From Eudorina sp. 2006-703-Eu-15 (Eukaryota; Chlorophyta; Chlorophyceae; Chlamydomonadales; Volvocaceae): a DNA stretch of 64,000 nucleotides. Positions 12,678 to 39,300 of this stretch are shown in pieces. Made by a program: the position numbers and the translations under genes. Position 1 is the first letter of the stretch, and every line of letters starts with the position of its first letter. The notes beneath the pieces were generated by a model. The model saw only the letters and a program-made list of their open reading frames with translations, was not told the DNA's origin and did no database searches. Where the stretch lies: NCBI GenBank assembly GCA_003117195.1, contig BDSI01000167.1, forward strand, positions 124,001 to 188,000, in the 5' to 3' direction.

Positions 12678-13071
12678 AATATTTTATTAATCCGTTGGCA
12701 TTTCTACACTGAAGACGCCGTGCTACGATGGCAGGGTTGTGACAAGACCAGCCGAGCCACGTTCCCGAACCTTCAGTGCCATGGCCGCCGCTCGGTGGTT
12801 GGTCGCCTCAATGCCGCACACGGACTGCGACGTTTGACGTGCGCCTCGCATCCAGCACGCATTCCATTTGCTGGTGCTCCGGCATCGCTGGCTACCACAC
12901 TGGACAGCGGTCATGGTGGTAGTAACGGTGACAAAGGTCTCTACAGACTCTCCAAGAAGGGCATCGCCGGTGGGTCGCAGGGGCCAGACTAGTGAATGAA
13001 CCTCCCTCACGTGCACCCACTCCGCTCGCCGCACCGTCGGGTACGCCCCCTGCCCGATTCCCGCTCCTGTT

Positions 13072-26967
<13,896 letters not shown>

Positions 26968-29900
26968 GGGGCGGGCTGCAGGACCTCGGTCGCGAATCGC
27001 CCATGACGACCTCGGCGCTTGCCCGTGTGCACTGCCCTTGACTTGTGGGTTGTGTTTCGCACTGCGTCCTGCGCGGATTGCGCGGGCCATGCTTGGAGGG
27101 CGGCAAGCGACTGCGATTGAATCAGCAGCGCCGCCAATGTATTTCAGTGTCTAAGTGTGCAGGGATAAGCGTGGCTGGCATGCCGTCCATGGGCCGTCCT
27201 TCTGGTACTGGCAAGGGCGTTCCTGCGGGTGCTCGACGCAAAGCTGAAAGCCGCACAGGCGGGGCACAGCGAAGTAAGCGGCTGTTTCGGGTGATTGGGA
27301 GTTGGTTCGAGCTAGGTGCACTCCACGCCGGCCAGATGGTTGTCTGGTGGATTTGGTCGACGCGGTGTGACTTGTTTCTCCTAGCCTTGCATGCATGGAG
27401 GCCTCGTTGCCTGAGCACTATGGGATCAAATGGTCTTGCCGCTTCACGGTGTTGACAAATAGCAACGGGCTTCAACGCTTCCCGCCTCAGCCTGATGACT
27501 CGCCCGGTGACACGAGAACTCAGAAGTGACTGTTTCTGTACGTGTGGATGTTTGATTATGGAACAAATGACAATGTCCACGGTGACTGGGTTTGCCAAAC
27601 TGGACTCGACCGTACCCGCCGACGTACTGCCACGTCAAGAATGGTTAGCCAGGCTGCGCGAATTCAGGTGGTCACATGTCTGTTGGTCTCTGGCGGGACG
27701 GGAGCCATAGGACCAAGATGTTCAGGTACATAGCATTCAGGACGTCTTGACGCGGGTGGGGTTGGAGGCTTCCGTCGGAGGGTTTTCTGTTCCAGCTGGG
27801 TAGTTATGACGACGACACAGGAGCCGCGGATTTTGTACGTACCTGTTGTTGAGGCGGCTAGCTGGGTGCCCCTGCGCGGGCCGTTGTCCATTGTACGTTC
27901 AGAGGGCGCCCGGGAGCTTCATCACGTGACGTCTGGGTACCGTATTATGAGAAATCTGACAGCCGAAGGCGTGCAGGCCGAAGGCATGTCGAGAATTGCG
28001 GGAAGGATTTCGCCAGAGATGTACGGGGATACGGACGGGTAGAGCAAGTTGCCGTTGTCATTACCTCATGTATGGATAAGAAACAAGTTTCGTCCTTTCG
28101 TATGGCAGCATCCTACCACACCACGGCCGCGTGTTTCCCGTCGGACGCGGCGGTCGGCGCAGGGCATTTGCGCCGCTGTACCACAGAACTAAGAACCCGA
28201 CCACCTGCAAGACCTGGCGTGCCAGGCGCCGATGATAACCAGCGTAGGGCGACTGAACAACATGCCAGGTCGCTTCCCCGCTCTTCCCCCGGCCACATCC
28301 CTGTCAAGTCAGGCCATGTCCATATTAGGTCCGTCCCGCTTCTTGCGGCCTGCTTGTCGCCGCCTTCGGTGTTAAGACTAACCCTTGCGCCCGATCGCAG
28401 AAACAATCATAGAAACGAACACGTCAGTAGGCCGAGCCGCACTTCGGCGTGAGCATGCAAACTCCCTCACACCGCTAGTAGTTTATTGTCCGCACCAACA
28501 AACCGTAAAAATCCGGTCCGCTCTCTGCCGCCAGTGAGTCGGCCACAGCCAGTGCGCGCCGTGACAGAAGCGCACACGCAGCCAGTGCCGCAAACCTTGC
28601 GCCCCGCGCGTTCGACTGCTCACTCGGTCATCACATGCGCAAGTCAATAAGAAGAACGCTGCAACAGAACGCCACGGGAATGCCACTTCACGCGCCAGAA
28701 TGCACCACAGCATTGGCACTCTGCTGTCGTACAGCCCTTGGCGCATCATCTGATTATCTTCTCCGGCTCAATCCAGCACAACCCGGCGCTGCTTCCGAGG
28801 TGAGGTAGTCATGCCTCGTTGCGGGGCCCAACCCACTTACTTGGGCAGGGTCGCTCGCGTGCTTCTTTTGCTTCCTTCGAAGCAGACGCGGCTTCCTGCA
28901 ATGACATGCGATATGGCTAGGGCAGTCTGGGGCGCACGCGATAGGGAGCTCCGGCTCCCCGTGCGAGGGCGCTACGCGGGAATGCCACCGTACAGCACCG
29001 TCTTGCGTTTTGGTTGGGGAAACCACACCCAGTACGGTACACCACGTGGCCTAATCAAGCAACCAGACATACGGTACGCACCTCGAAACGCTGTGCCTCC
29101 CCCGGCCCCCCTGCTCTGAAACTTCTCCCCACTACCCCACTTGCGACAAAAGTGTCCGAAATAATTGGATGCCGAGCCTTCACTCCCCCCGGGTCGCTAC
29201 CTGGTGCTTAATTAGGCCACAGAATCAGAGGCGCGGTGAGACCGCCGAGCGGGCGCGGGACCGCGCCCAGCGGGACACCACCCACTAGCTGTATCGGCCA
29301 CCTCGACCCAGAGGGTAACTGCACCGAAATGGGGGCATGCAGCGATGCAACGACGCAAGCGCTGTAAAGCTTGTCCGGACCAACCTCACGGGTGGTGCTG
29401 CGGGTTAGACGCGTGATTTCCCGGCACCCATCCAATGCGGAAATAGGTACCGAGAGGCTCTCCTCCCCGCAGCGGGTCACACCGCCGACCAAATCAATTG
29501 TCCCCTCAGCCGCCAGGGTCCGCAGCCCGGGCGACGCGCGGCGTGCGGTGCGGTGCGGTGCGGCGGATTGCGGCTGGGGAGCCACGGCTCCATCGAAAAC
29601 CGCGCTCACGGTCACGGTCATGCACACGCTGACCGCCTCACGGGCCGGTGAGGCCCATCATCTTCGCGAGACTGCACCGCTGACACTGCACTCGACACAG
29701 CACTCGGCACGGCATTTCACGGCACAGCATTTCACGGCACTTCACGCTGCGGCACAGCCCTGGCACCTTCACGTGCTGGCTTCCAAGGCTTAGGTATCAA
29801 GGCGCACTGCACCGCTCGCGCAAGCCGTTGGTCCACAAGCTACGTCGCTGCGGTTGCGCAGCGGGACGTCGCCGGCTATCATGCAGAAGAAACGAAAGAA

Positions 29901-30334
29901 GGATTCTTCAGCAGTCGCACAAGGCCAGTGCGTCGCAGCGGGCCTGCCCACCCAGGCGGCGCATTTCCTGATCTGTGCACTCCCATCCATGCCGGCATAG
30001 CCGTCTTGCCAGGTGATAATCTTAAGACCAGGGGAAGTCCTCCCTCGCAGTCTGCTTCAAGTCGGTCCGATACACGCCGCGTTGGGCCGTGGAACAATCT
30101 GCCGGGGGGTACGATCTGTCTGATCGCGCGCGAAGTGAATCTGAATTTATTTTGTGCCGCTGAAACCCGCGCGAGCTGCACCGCCGTACCGTATGGCATC
30201 GTACGTGTACTACATCGCACGCACCATTCGAAGTCATACCGCTTCGGCACAGCACCGTACATGATGCTGCCCCTTGGATGGTCACTCCGCCCTCTCGTTC
30301 TGGTTCTGCTAGCATCCTGTTAATGCCCCGCCCC
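26968..30334. other. Intergenic between convergent ISWI and cyclase 3' ends, no supported gene
   Basis: This 3.4-kb stretch contains only short open frames without recognisable motifs on both strands, including about 130-codon frames near 28.1, 29.4 and 29.9 kb. Simple sequence such as GTGCG repeats near 29.55 kb and imperfect copies of CATTTCACGGCAC near 29.71-29.74 kb is present. No TGTAA motif was found close to either stop. I see no tRNA or mobile-element signature. Confidence 0.5.
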
Positions 30335-33300
30335 CTACCCGCCCTTCCGGCTGCCGTCGCATACCTCGACCTGTCCCCCAACCTGCCCGTCCAGCCGCCG
30401 ACTGTCCAAAAACAACTGCGCCAGGTCCTCCTCAGACCCGTACAGCGCCACCTTACCGCCCTCCTGCTCCTCCTCCTGCTCCTGCTGCTCGTCCTGCTGC
30501 TGCGCGTGCTCCGCATCCTCTTTGGAGGAAAGTGTCCCCAGCACGCCTAGCATGCCGGCCAGCGGGGACGCCGCGGCGCCGCCGCCGCGGCGGCTGCCGT
30601 TCCCGCTGCCGCTGCCGCCGTTCCCGTCGTGCCCGTCGCCGCCCAGCCCGGCCGACTGGGCGGCGCTGTCACGGCAGCTGTCGCTGGGGCTGACCTTGGC
30701 CCTGCAGCTCCTTCCGACCCGACTGGATATAAGGCTCAATCTGATGGCACGTGCTCCGCCGCGGAAACGGTGAATGGCACTGCTGCTCCGGAGAGCCTCG
30801 CCGCCACCACGTGCCGGCCGATCCGCTGGGGGCCCCGATGCCGCCGACCCCGCTGTCGGTCCCGCGTCGGTGTCGGAAGCTTCCGGCGCTTGGGCGGTGG
30901 CGGACCAGCGGCCGGGGAACGCGGGCAGGGGCAGTTCCCGGCACCGCGTCAGCTGCGTGACGTCGTAGTCTCGCGGCCTCCAGAGGTAGGTGGACATGCG
31001 GCCTTTGCCCTTGACCTGGAAACAGCGCAGGTGCCAAGGGACGGACGAACTGATGGGAGCGGGTTCGGGCGAGGGTTTGGCGAGGTGCAGAGAGGTAAGG
31101 GTAGGTACCCTACGCGGCGTGACTCCCAAAGCACGCGGCTGCGATCCCCGGAGGTGGTTCACCCAGGCACAGATTCAGTGACAGCTGATTTGAAGGACCT
31201 ATCGAAGGACGGGGGTCAGAAGGACAGGGGCCTCCATGCCTTTGGCGACCGCGGGGGCAACGCCAGCAGCACCAGATGCCGCACAGACGGACTGATGACC
31301 AGCAGGCGGCCGGCCCGGCGCTCTCCCCAAAGTGCTCCCCGCCAGCCCCCAATCCGCTCCGCAGATCAGACCCCGAAACCTGCCGTACACAGTACCTCAA
31401 TCCCTCCCGTGGGCTCCCACTCCTCGTTGGGCAGCAACCGCCGGGCCGCCTCCGACGCGTGTATGCAGCCGGGCACGCCCGTACTCTCCATCCGGGAAGC
31501 CCTGTTGTACGGCAATGACGTACGGCCGTGAGACACGCTTCGGGCGTTTTGCGTGGGTTTGGGGGGGTGTCGTAATGGCCACGCAGGGGCTCTAGGACGG
31601 TGGGGCTAGAGGCCGGGGGCCGGAGGCCGGGGGCGCAGAGCAAAACGTTGGATGCGCGACTGGTGCGCCTCCACGCACCCGCCCGCACCCTTGGAGGGCA
31701 CTGAGGCAACCATTCAATAGACTCACGTGTTGACGGTGTCCCCTTGGGTTGTTGCGGCGGAGGGATGGGGCCGATACGTGGGCAGGAAGGTGGAGACAGG
31801 CCGTTGTTGGGGCAGAAAGGGGGGCGGGGTGTTGCGTAGGCGGCGCACAATGACGGGGGAAGATGGCAGTCGAGGGGAGGGAAGGCGCGGGGGCATGGCG
31901 TGTAGGGGTGACCACCCACCCAACGACGGGTACGGGGCTACGGGCCACCCCATGACCTGTTTTTGGTGTAGACACGTCACCAGCGAGCTCGCCCGCGGCG
32001 TTGCAACATGTTTCATGACGAGGCGACATGATAAATATGTAGCGAGAAGCGTCTGGTCAGATATTGAACCGTTACAAGGCGGACACTGGCCCCAACCGGA
32101 TATGTCAGCCCGCATAAAAACCAAGAGCCGCAAATGCCGGCCTGGGACCGCCCTGGGCGTCAGACTGCCAGTCGTGCCAGCGATACACCATATGGCGCGC
32201 GACACCGTAGGTGGGTAGGCCGTAGGGTCACGACGGTACCCACCGAAGAGGCAGAAGCGGGGCATGCGTTCGCCCACCACGCCGCTGACCACGGGGCCGC
32301 TGTGGATGCCGATCCGCATCTTGACGGGGCCGCCGGTGGTGGGTCGGGTCACCTGGGCTGCCGCGGCGAGCATCGCCTGAGGGGCCCGGGAGGTGAGGGG
32401 CCACCCGTCTTTGGCCGGATTCCTTTGCCGACACATCCATCAACGCGATTCGGGTAGGTATGGAAGGCAAGTAGCTTTGCATGGGCCTCGATAGGGCCAG
32501 GGCTAGGGCACGACAACAACACACCGTCGCCGAATCGAGGGGGAAATTGCTGTACAGCAATGCAAAGGAGCAGGTCACGCCTATTTGAGCATTCAATATC
32601 CGCACGCCGTACCATGTCGTACCTTTGCGAACATGAGCACCTTCTCGGCGTGTAGCGGATCAGCGTGGTCGTCGTGTGCCCGTACGACAGGCATGCCATG
32701 CTCGTCCAAACCTATGAGGCCCCCCGCCACCATGTAGCAGTCGCCGATGGTCTCCACCTGTAATGTAAGAACAATAAATTAAGGAGATGGGGACACACGC
32801 CAACACACCGGAGGGTGCCCGCACCGCGTAGCCCTCCCCCCTTTCCAGTCACGCAACCCATTGTTCGACTCGGCTCTGACTGACACGCCGTCTTCAATCA
32901 CTCACACACTGCCGTACCGTACTGTACTACATCTGCTGCGTGCCGTACCTTGTAGACCCCGAACTCGTCGAGTCGCCGGTCAAAGCGCGTGAAGAGGTCG
33001 TTGAGGAAGGCCATCACCACCCGGGGCTCCAGCGCCTGGCACATGGGGGTGAAGCCTGCGCGGGGGGCCGACGGCCGAGCGCGGGCGGGCGGGCAGAGTA
33101 GTCAGACCGGCCGCGCTCGAGGAGGTCCCGCGGCGGTTGACGAGAGGGTCAGCCTTGGAGGGGCGGGGTGCTCTCTAGGCTGATAGGGCAGTGGGCCCTG
33201 ACTGTAGACTTCAGGCAGAGCTGGGCAAAATGGAATCTCCTCGACAGTCGGTGGGTGGTTGGTGGTGTTTGGTGTTTGGTGGCGGGGTCATGTGCGGGAT

Positions 33301-36300
33301 GCGGCGTTTGTCAGGCAGGCCAGGGCAGCTCGCTGAGCGGGTGGGCGGCGGGCGAGCAGCCGCTGGACTGCACTGCACTGCACTGCACCGGACGGCACTG
33401 TCCATCTGCCATTACCCGGTCAGCGGCGGGAGGTAAGGCAGTAGCGGGGCCCCTGCTGCAGCTCCCAACCCGGTACCGTATCATTGGTAGTTAGGTACTT
33501 GCTGCCAGGGAAAGCAGTACTTGTTGCCAAGAAAGCTGCCAAGGGAAAGCACTCTGCGAGGACTGCCTCACCTTCGATGTCTGCGAATAGCAGAGTGACC
33601 TGCGGCAGGGTGACCCGCAAGGCGGGCAGCAGGGGCGGGTATTTATGGATGAATAAACATTACCTTAAGTAAATATAATATTACAACCGTCAACCGTCAA
33701 CCGTCAACCGCCAACCGCCAACCGCCAACCGGTCGAAATGCGGCGCGACACGTCCCCCCGTAACACCCCCTTACCCTCCGCGGTACCATCCCGCCGCCGC
33801 ACCTCCCGGTGTGACGTGGCGAGTTTGTTGATGTCCCTCAGCGCCTGGCGCCGGTTGGTGGAGGTGGCGGCGGGGGAGCTGAGCGGGTTGCCCTCCTCCG
33901 TCATGTACGCCAGCACGTGGCGGGGAAAGATCTGGGAAGGGGCGCGAGTAGCGGCATGGGGAGCGCGTGGTTATATGGATGCGTGTACCAAGGGGGGGAT
34001 GGGGGTTGTGTGTGTCCGTGTGCGGGGAGAAGCAACTTGCTCACTCAGGCTCACTGGGTCCTTATAGGCAAGGGCGGGGATGGAACTGGCCGCGGTGACG
34101 TGGGTCAGGGACAAGGTACCGCGGCACAGTATAGAGGGCCGACACAGCCTTGCCCCTCTCCCGTGTGACATCCGATCCATTCGTTCGTCACGACCCCTGC
34201 GCCCTGCCCCATCGCATACCATTCCGGACGCTGCCATATGCCCAGCGATGGCACGGCATGGCACGGCATGGCACGGCATGGCACGGCATGGCACGGCATG
34301 GCACGGCATGGCACGGCATGGCACGGCATGGCACGGCATGGCACGGCATGGCACGGCATGGCACACGGCATGGCACGGCATGGCACGGCATGGCACGGCA
34401 TGGCACGGCATGGCACGGCATGGCACGGCATGGCACGGCATGGCACGGCATGGCACGGCATGGCACGGCATGGCACGGCATGGCACGGCATGGCACGGCA
34501 TGGCACGGCATGGCACGGCATGGCACGGCATGGCACGGCATGGCACGGCATGGCACGGCATGGCACGGCATGGCACGGCATGGCACGGCATGGCACGGCA
34601 TGGCACGGCATGGCGTCGGGGATTCGGCCCCACAGGATACAGACACAACATTGCAGCTGCCCATCGCGAGATGCCCCTAGGACGTCCCCTTCATGTCGCC
34701 CACCCATACATGCCGCACAGGGCCGTACATGGCGCACGTGTCGTGGGGGCCCCGCCAAAAAGATATCTCCAACGCCTGCTCACAAGAGCGGCGCGGCGCC
34801 CTCTCGGTTTCCGCCGGGTGGTGGTTGTGGTTGTGGTGGTTGTGTGCTTCCCCAGGCATCCGGGCCATCGAAACCCTCTCCCGTCCCCTCTCCCTCCTTT
34901 GCCCCTCCGCCCCTCCTTCCGCCCCCTCTCCCGCCTCACCCCCTCCAGCAACCGGTGCTCCACCTCAGTCACCAGCGCAATGTGCCTCTCGGCCTCCACC
35001 TTCGCACTCACGTCGTTCTGACATCGGGTGTGCGGGCAGGCGGAGGGGTTGGGCGCGCGGGTGGGTTTGGCGGAGGCGCACCAGAAACCAAACCAGTTGG
35101 CACGGAGTGGGGCACCAACCCCGCAGCGGGGAAGGGACCTTTGAGGGCCCTTTGAGGGAAACGATGCATCCGTTTCGCAGCCGGCGTGCAGCTGGCGTGA
35201 CGGGAGGGCCGTGTACGGTCGCCGGCCAGGCCTCACGTACACACACATACACCAGGCTTATCATACACACACCGGGCTTAGCTACCCTATGCCCCGTACA
35301 TGTCACGCACTCCTGCGCTGCCTGCCTACGAACACACATACACACATACACACATACACGCACTCCCCAAATGCGTCTCCCCCGACTTCCGCGCTCCGCG
35401 GGCCCCCCTCCCCCCCACCTGCACCAGTATGAGGATGGGCTGTCCGGTGACCGGGTCCCGGGTGCGGCTGCAGGCCACCTCATGCCACCCGGGGCCACCT
35501 GCGGGACCCACGGGAAGATGGCGGTTGCAACGGCGGTTGCAACGGCGGTTAGCAGCGGCGGTTAGCAGCGGCGGTTTGCGGCGGTTGCAGCGGCGGTTGG
35601 CGACGCGAGAGGAATCAATGCGGCCACGTCCGGTTCGGACCGTGAAATGTGGGGGGATACGGTAGATTTGGCGGCGACGGAGCTGCGGCTGGTTGGGCTC
35701 TGTGCCCCTCCCGGGAGTCGCGGGCCACTTACCACCTCGCGCGATGAGGCCGCCAGGCACTCCGCCGCCAGTGGGCAGATGGTCATCTGCATCCGTATGC
35801 CCGCGATCCTCGCAGCCATCGCCACCGCCGCCGCCGCCGCCGCCGCCAGTTGTCGGGCACAGCCACGTCGGTAGCGGCCTGCCGCTGCCGCCACCGCTGA
35901 TGCCGACGCCGGCAGCGCTGTCGGCGGCGCCGCCAAACATGCGGCCTGTGAGGCTCCTGCCGCCGCACGTGTCGTACTCCGTTGACCACAGCAACGACTC
36001 CGAGGCCAAGCTTGCTCCGCAGTCCACGTCGGCGCCGCCGCTGGAGCAGGCTGGCGGCGCCGTCGCCGGCGCCGTCGCCGCCGCCGGCGCCGTCGCCGCC
36101 GCCGGCGTCGGCGTCGGCGCCGACGCGACTCCTCGCGACGCCGAAAGGGCTGCAGCGGGGCCCTGCGTCTCCAGGGTCCGCCGCCGCCGCCGCGTCTGTG
36201 CTTGGCCGTACGACATTATGGCAGCGGCGCCGCCGCCGCCGGAGCTGTCGAGGTCAGGGCTGCCCATCTGAGGGGCTGCGACGATGAGAGGCGAGCTCGG

Positions 36301-39300
36301 GGGAGACCGGCTTGGGTTGACTGCCGTACCCGCCGTCGCCGTCGCCGTCTCGACCGGCCGAGTCGGGACATGCGACACGCCAGCGGCGGCGGCGGCGCCG
36401 CCAGCGCCGGCGACAATGGCACACTGACTCATGGGTCGCGGCGCTGGTGACAGGCCCGGGATGTGCCGGCAGGCGGACGGGGCATCGGCAGCAGGTGACG
36501 GCGGGCTTGGATGTGGGTGCGCCTGGGGTCGGAGGCAACCCTCCAGGAACCCGCTTTGGCTCTTCGGGTCGCCCTCGTTCGGCGTCAAACCACCACTGAC
36601 CTGGCCCATCGCCAATGAGCCGTTACAACGTAGCCACGCGTCCGTACAGCGAGGCGACGGCAGATCCAGCAGATCGCCGGCGGCGCCGCTGCCGTCGCTC
36701 CCGCCGCCGCCGCCGCCGCCGCCGCCGCCTCCGGCCCCGCCGCCGCCTCCTGTCCCACTGCCACTCCAGCCGCTTCCGCTGCCGTACATGCCGATACTGC
36801 CAATACTCCCGCGCAGGACCTGCCGCGCCGCGACCTGTACGGAACTGGGCGCGTGGCGGAGGTTGCTGGCGAAGGTGAACACGCGCGGCAAAGCCAGATT
36901 GGGCGTCGACCCGGCGGAGGGCAGCGGCCGGACCTCGGTTCGAGTGAGGGACCGCCGGAGGGGTATCCGCACGGCGGCGGTGACGCCTCCTCCGCCTCCG
37001 CCTCCTCCGCCTCCGCCGCCATGTATGTGGCTGCTGCTGCCGCCGCGCCCCAGCGGCGCGGGCTCCCCGAACCCACTCACGGCCGCCGCCGCCGCGATGC
37101 CCGCCACCCGGCCCGACAACCCCGCGGAGGCGCTGCCCTCTCCCACGTCGCTGACGCCGCCGCTGCTCGCACCCGCGGCTGCTGCCCGGTCTTTGCGCTG
37201 CTGCAGCACGTCAGCCTGAGGCGCCGCCGCCTCGGAACCGTCCGGCAGCTGAGAGTTCCGTAGCTGCTGTAACGGTCCGGTGCCCAGCGGCGACGGCACC
37301 CGCGGGGCCGGCAGGCTGAAGCTGCCGCCGCTGCCCAGGGACTTGGAGGTCCTGCTGCTGGCCCTCTGTGCCGCCAGGTGCGTGAGGCGGCTGGGGAGCA
37401 TGTCGTTGAACTGGCCACTGGGACGCGCCACCTGGGAACACCATCCGGGGACGGCCGCCGCATTCGAGGGCAACGACTGGAGGTGGTGTTGGTGATGATG
37501 TTCGTGGTGGTGGTGCTGCTGCTGCTGCTGCCGCGGCGGCAGCGGTGGCAGGAGCGACTGGGGCGCGGCCCGGGGGATGCCTGCTGCTCCGGCGGTGGCG
37601 GCGGCGGAGGCGGTTGCGGACGCAGTAGCAGTAGCAGCTACTGCGGCTCGGTCCCGTGGGTCCATGAGGACGGTCCAGGTGGAGGTTGCCTGAGGGTGGC
37701 CATCAAGTGGGGGTTGCGGGTGGCCGTACGTGCGGGGAATACCGTGGGCAGATGGGGTTGAGCGCGGGAAGGAGACCGGTAACCGGTAGCTGAACACCGA
37801 TCCTTTTGTGCAGTTTCGCTGTCTGATTGAAATACGGGGAAAGAAACCGACGGAGGGATATACGGTGGCGCGGGGATGGCGATTGGCTTGTGTGTGCTGG
37901 TGGGGTTGGTCAGCATGTGTGGGGGCGTGGACGGGTGGAGGGAAGGGACCCCGGTGGCCGGTCAGCCAGATAGTTTAGACGTTCCCAAACCCGCAGTCCC
38001 GCATCCTTCTTTATCAGGGATGTTACAGCGGACCCCGCGGGTCATCGGTGACAGCATCCTTACTGTAAAGTCCCTTTCTCCCTTACCCACGTCGGCCCTT
38101 TAGCGCAGTACCACAAAACAAGACACACACACACACATCACCCCCCCACACACACACACACCAAGGGCCAGGGCATGTTGCTGGTGCTCAGCGTCTTCTG
38201 CAGGGGGCTGCAGCACTGCGCCGGCGGCTGCAGCCCCGGCGCCAGGGGGGCTGACGACAGTCCGTCGGCGCCCGCGCCACCCAGTTCGGGTGAAGTCTTG
38301 TGGCGGACCAGCTCCCGAGAACCCCGACCCCGTCCCCGACCCCCTCCCTGCATTCGCTCCTGCGACTGTCCCTGCTCCTCATGATCAGGCCCCGGCAGTT
38401 GCTGCCCCGCGTGCTGGTGCTGGCACGGGCGCTGCGGGTGGTGCTGGTGGGGCGGGGGCGGTTGGCTCCGTGGGTTTGTCTGGGTTGGTTCCTTCCGCGG
38501 GTCGGTCCGCAGCTGCTCGTCCTGACTGCCGCCAGCTCCAGAACCAGAACCAGCTCCAGCTCCAGCTCCAGATCCAGATCCGATCCTCGCTCCAGATCCA
38601 GGGGGATTCTGCTACCCGACAAATGAGGCCGGTCGGTGGAGAAAAAGATATCGAAGTCCAGGTCCAGAAGGAAGCCGCGCACAGCCGGGGAGGGAGGGGT
38701 AGGTACGGAGATACAGGATTGGGGGGAAGGGGTATTGGGCGCAGGGGGGATTAAGTTTTGTAAAACGGCATCACAGATGTTGTTCTGACATCGATGACTG
38801 GCAACGTGGAGATCGGTGCCGTGGCTGATGGCTTGCTGCGTTGTCGGCTCTTTGGGGGAAGGATGAACCCGTTGAACCCGTACGAGCTCTCGCTGCTGCG
38901 CATTTCACTCACCGTACTGTTGAGCCGTTGTACGTTGCGGTTGGACCTAGATCCAGTAGCGGAGCACGAACCGGCCGAGATGCAAACCCCGGGTACCTGT
39001 ACGATGCCTGCGGAGGGTGTCGAAACGCGCATTCACACACAGGACCCAGCAACGCAGCCACAGCCCACAGGGCCCAATCACAGATCCACACCGGCTCCTC
39101 ACAGCAGCCCCCACGCCGCGTCGCCTTTGGCGCTTCGCCTGTCACGCGTCACAGCGCGGCACCAGCTGCGGCGTTTGCGGCGGACATCAGACATGCCCGC
39201 CGCGTTGGCCGGTGTGGGCCCCCGCGGATACGGGGTCCGTCCCGTCCCCTGTTCCCGTGAGCCCTGCAACCCCTCACCCCGCCATACGCTGCCCTCTTCA

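Noticed and set aside
33684..33732. Interstitial telomere repeat
   Set aside because: The CAACCGT unit does not match TTTAGGG or TTTTAGGG.
34080..35155. Long repeat-protein ORFs on both strands ([14 protein letters not shown] and [14 protein letters not shown])
   Set aside because: They are produced by the stop-free decamer array inside an intron; the true cyclase exon here is 34940-35017 on the minus strand.
36431..37219. 262-codon plus-strand ORF
   Set aside because: Antisense shadow of the long low-complexity cyclase exon, which ends at a good GTAAGT donor in the phase required by the next exon.
38930..39032. Extra cyclase exon ([11 protein letters not shown]) with a GTGAGT donor
   Set aside because: Its reading frame does not fit the phase of the supported exon 39278-39326, and the frame that does fit hits a stop.
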